From Acholoe squamosa (taxonomy: Eukaryota > Annelida > Polychaeta > Phyllodocida > Polynoidae): a stretch of DNA of 64,000 nt. Shown here piece after piece: positions 57,390 to 64,000 of this stretch; the stretch's first letter is position 1, and every line of letters starts with the position of its first letter. The DNA lies in assembly GCA_949317995.1 (NCBI GenBank), contig OX439051.1:36645250-36709249 (forward strand). The letters run 5' to 3'. The position numbers and the translations under genes were made by a program. The notes beneath the pieces were generated by a model. The model was given only the letters and a program-made list of their open reading frames with translations. It had not been told where the DNA came from and did no database searches.

Positions 57390-57640
57390 ATCTTGGATAG
57401 GACCCCCCACCAAGGAATGAATAAAATTATGGTGATCTTTTACTGCCTGCCTTGATGCTATAGGGCATGGAATAAGATGGAAATTTAAAAAAAGCCTATT
57501 TTGGGCCATTTTTCAACTTTGGGCCACCATATCTAAAGAAATGGCAGACTGAAATGCACAAATATGCCTTTCTTTTGAAGCCCTACATGTTTTCTTTCAA
57601 ATGAGACCCAAAAGAGGAAGAATGGTTATTTACTTTTTAT
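57390..57640 (+). repeat. Dispersed repeat family copy (see 2860-3190)
   Basis: It is the best-matching partner of 2860-3190 (reverse complement), with shared TTTGGGCCACCATATCT and TTTTCTTTCAAATGA blocks. Confidence 0.55.
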
Positions 57641-57675
57641 TTTATGTGAATAACTTCTTCCCATAGAGATAGCAT

Positions 57676-57835
57676 TGCAGGGCCGATCCGCACACCCCCA
57701 GTGGCGTAACGTGTGCCGATCCACCACAGCGGCCGATCCGGTACCGTAGCCTCGTTCTGGGTGCATGTAAACATTCAAAATGGCGGACCGCCGCTCGTAC
57801 GGGGCAATACGGTAACGGATTTTGTTAATTTTCAG
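57676..57835. promoter_or_regulatory. CpG-rich patch with GGCCGATCC repeats and a YY1-like site
   Basis: In otherwise CpG-poor DNA, GCCGATCC occurs three times (57692-57738), and CAAAATGGCGGAC at 57776-57788 matches the YY1 core. No transcript can be defined from sequence, so promoter function is a guess. Confidence 0.3.
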
Positions 57836-57860
57836 TTAATTAAAGACTCTAAAAACATAA

Positions 57861-58016
57861 AATAAATATAGAACTAAACTCCCCTGGTGTCCTCGGTGGC
57901 CGATCCACCCCTCAGGAGTTGTCTCCCCCTGGGGCTAACGCCCTCGGGGGAGACAACTCCCTCGTGGTGGATCGGCCACCTCGTACACCACGGTCGTTTA
58001 GTTCTATCTATTTATT
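57861..58016. repeat. Second large hairpin (156 bp), nested palindromes
   Basis: Paired blocks, outer to inner, are AATAAATA..TAGAACTAAAC, GGTGGCCGATCCACC, and GGAGTTGTCTCCCCC with GGGGGAGACAACTCC, around a 16-nt centre containing GGGGCTAACG. Short unpaired spacers separate the blocks. Its nested design recalls 29863-29999. Confidence 0.85.
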
Positions 58017-60539
58017 CTACAGCCCCCTGTATCCCTAAAGACCCAGAAAACCCTAAAGTGACATGGTTCTGCGGATCCAATCATAATCCTCCACACAGCT
58101 AAACATCAAACCTGTGTATGAGGCACTATGCATTTCTTAACAAGTAGGATCTGCAGCAATTTTATAAAACCATAATGGTAATTACAAGATGATATCTTTG
58201 TAGCTTGATGAAAAATAAACATGGATACATAGAGAAAGATTATGTTTTTTTTGACTAAACATGTCTAAGATGGTATGACAGAGGAGAATCAAACATGTTA
58301 AATGGAACTCACACTCTGTTAATGATTGTATCAAATGGCTCCTTCCCTGTAGTTAGTCACTATTGTGAAAGAAAAACCCAGAATTTCAGATTTTTCCCCT
58401 TTGTGAAGCCTATGTACTGGTACTGATGATTTAGCATAATAATACCTTTGGAAGTCAATAGCATCCTTATGTGCAAAATATTTGTAATTACAGAATATAA
58501 GTAACAGAGCACTGATGTCTTGGAGAAGAGCAGTAATCATTTCTGAGAACTGAAAGGTTATAAATGTACATCCAAAATTTGGTGAAAAGGAAATAGTAGA
58601 CACTAAAATCGATCACTAACACTCTGGAGATGAAATTTCCCTAGGGGGGGGGCGGAATTGTCAAGCAGACCTGTCATAAAACCTATTGTCAAGGACCATT
58701 TGTCCAGGGGGCATTAGTCCTTGAAACATACATTTGGATATGATTGGCATTACCCACATGTGATTGTTCACTGTGCATTAGGCCTAGAGGTAATAAGTAT
58801 CCACACATTCTGACTGTATTGTAACATACTGCTGTCACTTCCTGACAGGAAATACCTAGGAATGATGCACTGCAGTGTTAGCCGGCAGCCTGAATGTCAC
58901 GTATCATTCACATAGGACACACTAATAACCCACAGCAGCACCTGATATGTCACCATGCTATGGCTAATGGTGTGTCTCAATGTATAGATAAAGAGTGATA
59001 ACATGAAAGGAAAGCGGCATATCTCTTCTAACAATACCTCAGCTGAATGAAGCTAATCACTATTGGAAGGACTGCATATCTCAGCTATGACTGACAAATT
59101 GTTTTGTTACCTGATTTAGAAATTCTCTGGAGTCTGTGAGATGGAAGGAGAAAAAAAAAACATGTCAGTATTTGTCCCTTTGCATTGTCTTTTACCTCAG
59201 TTGCATCCTTTTCACTGAGATATCAGTGGTGGAAAGGAATTGCATATCAGCCCTCTTAGCCTCCTAAGAATACTTGCAATATGTTGTTTTTCTATATAGT
59301 TGGGAAAAGGACAAAGGCAGAGGACAATTGGGAATGTGTGGAGGGAATTATCATTGTCGAGAGAAATGCTTTTGCCTACATATGGTATGTGAGACTTCCC
59401 CAATACACTATACAGAGGCATAAGAAGCAAATTTCCAATGGTGGGGCCTAGAGGTGGTCCCACTATGAACACCTTGAACTATCAGCTCAATCACAATGAT
59501 GCCCACACATACCTATATAGAACTTGCACAAAAAAGTAATTTTTGGTGAGATTTAGGCCTGATTTGAGGCTCAGACCCTCATTTTCCCTATCACATTACC
59601 ATATTGATCAGATTTGATATAAGTTTTAGCTTCTTGTCCATTTTATTCTTGGCAAATTTTTCAGGGGGCCCAGACATACTCAGGCCCCACCTCTTTTATG
59701 ATTTGGGGGGCTCAGACCCCATTAGCCCCCTTTTCCTACGTCTCTGCTATAGGAAGAAAAATTTAATCCTTGCTTCAATCCAGACTACCATATTAATGGA
59801 GAGCTTGGCTTTTAGGGGCTGGCCATGAAGGCACACCAATACACCTAAAAACAACTGGGCCTACTTAAATTGGAGCAGTGAAAATCATAGGGACACAGTT
59901 TGCGGAGGTAATATTTTCAGTAAGATTTTATGGTGTTCAGGTAACAATGTGAATGTTTTCCATCGTTCAGTGAATGTTTGGATAGAAGTTTTATATCAGA
60001 TTTTTGTTATTCCAGGATGACTGTTAGAAAATGGTCCAAGCTTGAATTGAAGTTGCCATAGGAATAATGCAAAGGCAAGAGCTGTGAGGTTTGGGTCAAG
60101 ATGTACATAGCACTTGACTTTACAATCTTTTCATGATCATTTTAAGGTCACCTTTCTCTTTAGTGTATCTGCATGTTTAAGTATCAGCCAAAAACCAGTC
60201 ATCTCCTTGTGTAGTGCTAGAGGGTGGAGTACAGATTCATTCACACATTACTGTATTTAAATTAGTGTTGCACTCTTCTCAATAAAAATATTATTCCTTC
60301 TGACCTTTAAGAGTGAATATGACTCTCTATTCTTAATCAATGACATGTCTTTCATCTGTTCCTATATAAATCGTGTTTATACGTCCCTTCTAAAACTTGC
60401 ATCTATCATCTGTAACCTGCTATTTATCCTTGTTTTGTCCCCTTCACCACCTCCTCCTACTTTCCCAGCTCAATGCTAACCCTTCAAAGGCAACATCATA
60501 CTTTCACCTGCATCATTTCTTTGTTATCACGATGCACCA

Positions 60540-61320
60540 ATGAAGCACTGGTAAGTAACTTGCTACAGCAGCATAGGTGCACCAATTGCTCATTTAAGGG
60601 GTATAAGTATGATGTACAAATGCAACACTGGCAAGCTACTTGCATCAATTCATGGCATCAAATGTGCAATAATCACTTAGTTGACTTTAAAGGGTTAGTC
60701 TATGTTAGCCCAGTCTCTCCAGTGTATATTTTAACATTAACCTAACTCACCCTCTTCTTTAATGTGTACTATGAGGTTGATTCTGTTGCTTTCCAATGCA
60801 ACCCAACTACCAAGTGGGAAATCCACCCATATCCCTCTCTTACAATAAGCAAGCGAATGCTTACCCTAACCCTGACCCAACTGTCACTCTGCAATGTCTA
60901 TTAGGCAGAGAACATATTTTTGAGTGAACTGGTAGAGATATGTGAAGTCCAATACGCCCATTTTGTAGTGAGCACTCATAGGTCATGTCCAACTATAAGA
61001 TTTGGCAGGGTTCAAACATAGTTTCTGTGAGCTACATACGTCCAATCTGAAATTATCTTTTAATAAATCTCATGAATTCTTTTATGGAGATCTCGAGGGG
61101 TTTATTCCATATTTCAATATCCTGGATACAACATAGGGTGGTTTTGCAATATTAGGCCCATGAGGACTATGGTGTGATGAGGGATATTGAGACAAGCCCC
61201 ATGCAAGTGTGCATTTCAGGACTGTAGTTTTCCTCATACAAACATATCCCTGACATCTACATGATGTGATCGTTCAGTAATCATCACATTCCAGTCTTAC
61301 TCTGTCTACTGAATAATCCC
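60540..61320 (+). repeat. Segmental repeat, partial unit D
   Basis: It matches the start of units B and C (43500-43700 and 51210-51420 correspond to about 61090-61320). It stops abruptly where the DIRS-like element begins, so that element probably inserted here. Confidence 0.65.
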
Positions 61321-61404
61321 CCGTTATCCCTCGGAGACCTAAGCGATTCCAGAAACCTATGAGAGGTGGAGTCACGCATGCGCAGTCAGTCAGAAATTCA
61401 CCTG
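61321..61404 (+). promoter_or_regulatory. Promoter/noncoding first exon with NRF-1-like site
   Basis: CGCATGCGCA at 61375-61384 resembles the NRF-1 palindrome. The segment ends at a strong 5' splice site, CTG|GTAAGT (exon end 61404). The true start site is not visible. Confidence 0.45.
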
Positions 61405-61803
61405 GTAAGTAATGTTTTCCTGCTTTGTTTATGTCTCCCTTTCAAGGGGACCTGTTTAAATGTCTTCTGCACCTTTGTTTCCCCCCGGATACACTTGTGT
61501 CAAGCAGAAATGCAGTTATTTGGCAGTTTTTAACTAGGTCACGGGGGCATCCTTCTTCAGGGGCTCCCTAGGTTTGGACTCATTTGCATCCCCTGGTGCA
61601 AAAATGTTCAGATTTTGGGAGTTTTAGAATATCCCTGGTCAATCTGTTGCCCCCTGGCACCTAACAGACCAGTGTTGGATGAAGATTTCGCTCTGAAACG
61701 GGCAGAATCGCTCACAATTCGCTCAAATATTGCTCGGTAAACCTCGTCTGCCGACTACCTACGCTGGAGTGACACCCCTTATGCCCGGCTGGGCCAGACC
61801 CTT

Positions 61804-61915
61804 GTCTCTGTGGCCGAGTGGTCTAAAGCCCTGGGTTAGTTCCTCCGAATGCTGTGCAGTTGGGGTTGGCACCACTGTACATTCTCGGCTCACAGGTTTG
61901 AATCCTATAGGCGCT
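61804..61915 (+). tRNA. tRNA-like sequence, Leu/Ser-type A box, degenerate
   Basis: TGTGGCCGAGTGGTCTAAAG is a near-perfect A box of tRNA-Leu/Ser. GGTTTGAATCC about 75 nt later serves as B box, with extra sequence between, as from a long arm or intron. The acceptor ends do not pair. A relic or SINE head. Confidence 0.42.
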
Positions 61916-62042
61916 CATTGGGCCCGGACGCGTTTTGTTGTGTGAGACGCGGGTTCGAACCTGAGATCGCAGGTTTGAAACCTGTAGGCGCCCGTTAGGC
62001 CTGGACGCATTTTGTAGTTAGGCTTGGGTTCAAACCCTACTG
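61893..62042 (+). repeat. 77-bp tandem repeat carrying paired B boxes
   Basis: Units start CAGGTTTGAA at 61893 and 61970. Each contains CTATAGGCGC/CTGTAGGCGC, a GGACGC-TTTTGT block and a second B-box-like GGGTTCRAACC. Four Pol III B boxes thus lie within 150 bp. Confidence 0.65.
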
Positions 62043-62219
62043 GGGGTGGAGCCTTTTCTTACCTCTGCTACTGAGGATGGTTTTTGGAGTGATGGGAACA
62101 ATAGTAAGTTTCTTGGAAATTGTTTGATTCTTGTGCATATGAGAGCGTACCTGTTTAGAGTTAATTCATTTTGTTTTATATTATAATATGCATATTACTC
62201 TCTCTTTTCATTACAGAAA

Positions 62220-63383
62220 ATGAGTGGGAGAAAGACGTACAGGCGCACCACCCGCAGCCGTGCCATCAGTGAGAATGGATCCATGAATGGAGACAGGGGT
62301 ACCGTCCCCGACACACCGGTTACCACTGACCCCAGTACTGTCACCACTGACACCCAAGGTGCCAACGCTGGGGGTGACACAGCCACACAACCAATGTTTG
62401 ACTTTACAACAATGCTTCAGACCCCCAGCATTTATGGGTCAGATCTGCTCTCCTCCATGATGCTGCAGATGATGCAGCAGGGTCAGGCCCAGGCCACCAC
62501 ACAGGAGGAGGAGGAGCAGGACAATGTCCAAGAACCAGAACCATCCACCACCAAATGCCCCCTCATGGTAAACTGCACAAACCTTATGAATAAAAGGATC
62601 ATCAAGGAAAAGGAGAAATCCAAGAAGGGAAAGGACCTTTTGCCCTTGGTCAGTGACTTTCTAGAGTCCCTCTTCTCCGAGAAAAGAACGAGGGCTGACC
62701 TTGACCTTGTCCATGGTACGTACCCACAACCAGACAATGCAGCTAAGCTGGTGGCACCGGAACTGGAACCTGCGCTACAGGCACTCCTCAACAGACCAGA
62801 CAGTGCAGAGTACCTCAAGAGAGACGAGACACTGAAAAAGCTTCAGGCGCACTTAGTGAAGGTCATGCTGACTTTCTAGCCAGTCATTGACCTTTGGCTC
62901 TCAAGAGCTGCAAGGTATGAGAAGCTGGACAACTGTGGGAAGTGGTTCATAGATGGAATGCAGCTGATCGTCAGCACGATCAACGCTATCACGGCTCGTC
63001 GGAAGGACCTCCTCAAGCCAGTCATCATGCCAAAATACAGGGAACACCTGCTAAAGAAGGTGGGGAAGGACCCTAAGTTCCTGCATGGTGGCAACTTAGA
63101 GGAGGCTATAAAGGAGGTTGATGTTGCACACAAAATGGCTGAGAAACTGGAGAAGTCACAGCCAAAGCCAGCCCCCGGAAAAGCCAAGCCCGCACAAAAA
63201 CTGCACCAGAGACGGCCTTACCCACCGAAGAGGCCTAACAACATGCAAATGGGCATGGCCATGCCCATGATGAACTTCCCACGAATGCCCATCGTGTTCC
63301 CGCAGGTGGGATACAATGTGGTACTGCTCGTAATTTTGTTGCTGGGAGCATATCTAGGAACGTCACCCAATGGATGGGAGTGA
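62220..63383 (+). CDS. DIRS-like Gag (ORF1) with one in-frame TAG
   Basis: The ATG at 62220 lies just after the predicted splice acceptor. The frame runs 388 codons to TGA at 63381, interrupted only by TAG at 62877-62879. Residues 1-60 are Ser/Thr/Arg-rich. A Glu-rich tract is near 97-105. The conserved part runs from LPLVSDFLESLF (about 142) through the segment after the TAG to ITARRKDLLKPVIMPKYREHL (about 255-280), the pattern I know from DIRS ORF1 proteins. The C-terminus is Pro/Lys-rich and ends in an MPMMNFPRMP stretch. Its 3' end overlaps the RT frame at -1. The single stop may be decay or readthrough. Confidence 0.65.
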
Positions 63384-63600
63384 CTAGAGACCCATGGGTT
63401 TTGGGTATGGTGGGAGGTATATTCCAATATACCTTTTGAAGAGTTATCACCCTGTCAAGACAGGACACCCTTCCCATAAGTATTAGGCCCGGATAAAGAA
63501 GTGCATGTCGTCAAAGAAATTGTGAAATTGTTAGACAATGGGGTAGTAAAAGTGGTTGAACCAATAGAAGGTCAGTTCATCTCAAATTATATTTGTCGTC
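63305..63600 (+). pseudogene. Start of DIRS-like RT ORF, broken
   Basis: In the -1 frame from gag, 63305-63439 reads through an NFVAGSISRN segment and WMGVTRDPWVLGMVGG to a stop at 63437-63439. In another frame, 63501-63596 gives a VKEIVKLLDNGVV helix and EPIEGQFISNYIC, the next conserved block. Similarity stops there, so catalytic motifs are absent and the ORF is nonfunctional. Confidence 0.7.
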
Positions 63601-64000
63601 ATAGTCGTCATCATCATATAGAATACCTATAGAATCTGCCTGGGTGCACTTCATTAGGCATTTAAAACAGCGACACCCCTCCTCTATAAGGGAGGGCCAA
63701 TCATTTGCCTAACTCCCAACAATTTGGGTACAAATTTATATCATGATCTATAGTTAAGGGTATCTGGGCAAATGGCACCCTGGGTTGGTAGCCCCCTGAC
63801 CCTGTGACCACAGGTCCTCAGATAAATAGCCCTCAGGATTTATAGCCACCTGACAAGAGGCCCGCAGATGGCCATTGGGATCAGAGGCCATTCTTTCTAA
63901 CGCCTGTCAGTCTATACCCGCTAGATTCTAACGCCTGACAGTTATTTCTGTTCAGTCTCCTTATATGCCTGTTAGATCTTAGTGCCCATCAAATGTTCAT
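63601..64000. other. No recognisable feature
   Basis: AT-rich with several TAACGCCTGWCAGT-like short repeats near 63898-63945. No RT continuation was seen. Confidence 0.5.

Larger units (their letters stand above)
50400..60540 (+). repeat. Diverged segmental repeat, unit C (expanded by insertions)
   Basis: It has the same anchors as A and B. It is longer because of a local 0.5-kb duplication (50420-50540 repeated at 50945-51035), about 200 bp at 52187-52390 absent from B, a direct duplication of 54545-54880 at 56125-56215 and 56820-56990, and the inserts at 54920-56130 and 57676-58030. Confidence 0.75.
61405..62216 (+). other. Predicted intron in the 5' UTR of the DIRS-like element
   Basis: GTAAGT at 61405 and a pyrimidine-rich CTCTCTTTTCATTACAG ending at 62216 make a good GT-AG pair. 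The acceptor lies 3 nt before the gag ATG at 62220. An 812-nt intron is unusual for a retroelement. It holds the tRNA-like repeats. Confidence 0.5.
61321..63600 (+). mobile_element. DIRS-like retrotransposon, 5' part, 3' end missing or degraded
   Basis: A promoter/first exon, an intron, a gag-like ORF and the start of an RT ORF occur in order. The decisive signs are in the second ORF: RDPWVLGMVGG (about 63388-63420) and GVVKVVEPIEGQFISNY (about 63540-63590), which match the conserved entry to DIRS reverse transcriptases. After about 63600 the similarity ends. Terminal repeats and the tyrosine recombinase are not in the window. Confidence 0.72.

Noticed and set aside
42700..61320. Treating the segmental units as one giant autonomous transposon in tandem
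   Set aside because: No terminal repeats, capsid, polymerase or transposase genes were found in any unit.
61893..62042. CRISPR-like array (direct repeats with spacers)
   Set aside because: Only two units, eukaryotic context, and the repeats are Pol III B-box sequences.

Overview
This window looks like repeat-dominated, low-GC nuclear DNA from an invertebrate, most likely a lophotrochozoan and plausibly a mollusc. Several things point there: GT-AG splice signals, degenerate tRNA-derived repeats, and animal-type non-LTR, Ty3/Gypsy and DIRS-like elements. Two copies of a short interspersed element also end in a conserved GGCGTTAAAC stretch plus a CTCA/ACTC simple tail, which resembles tails I know from molluscan SINEs. 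The species call is inference. I recognise no intact host protein-coding gene.

Layout. 1-2590: the 5' part and RT of a decayed non-LTR retrotransposon on the minus strand, cut by the window edge. 2.6-7.4 kb: unique and dispersed-repeat DNA. 7412-8100: a complete 689-bp miniature LTR element (TRIM-like) with 221-bp LTRs, a 4-bp target duplication and a tRNA-shaped sequence inside each LTR. Its primer-binding site is complementary to the mature 3' end of that same tRNA. 9.9-13.6 kb: a 77-bp tandem repeat and a loose cluster of four degenerate tRNA-like sequences.

13721-26300: a 12.6-kb Ty3/Gypsy-type retrotransposon on the minus strand. It has 377-bp LTRs (six differences), a PBS matching tRNA-His, an unusually long coiled-coil gag, a pol in the -1 frame, and a broken integrase. 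Downstream of pol lies an extra 3-kb GC-rich coding region with two atypical Cys/His fingers, a basic region and a C-terminal coiled coil. It is preceded by a CpG-rich segment carrying two perfect TGACGTCA sites. The LTRs are young, but pol and the extra ORF are already broken.

26952-32154: a 5.2-kb foldback-like structure. Its 0.8-0.9-kb inverted arms are arrays of a roughly 52-bp minisatellite. The centre holds a 137-bp near-perfect hairpin, a tRNA-headed SINE and short tandem arrays. 32160-61320: three to four diverged tandem copies of a roughly 7.7-10-kb noncoding unit, interrupted by SINEs, an endonuclease fragment, an inverted-repeat element and a second large hairpin. 61321-64000: the 5' part of a DIRS-like retrotransposon with a noncoding first exon, an 812-bp intron containing tRNA-like tandem repeats, a gag-like ORF with one in-frame TAG, and the first segment of the RT ORF.

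The genes here do not form a cellular pathway. They are parts of separate mobile elements. The most unusual are the TRIM that appears to encode its own primer tRNA, the Gypsy element with a promoter-preceded zinc-finger ORF, and the minisatellite-armed foldback structure.
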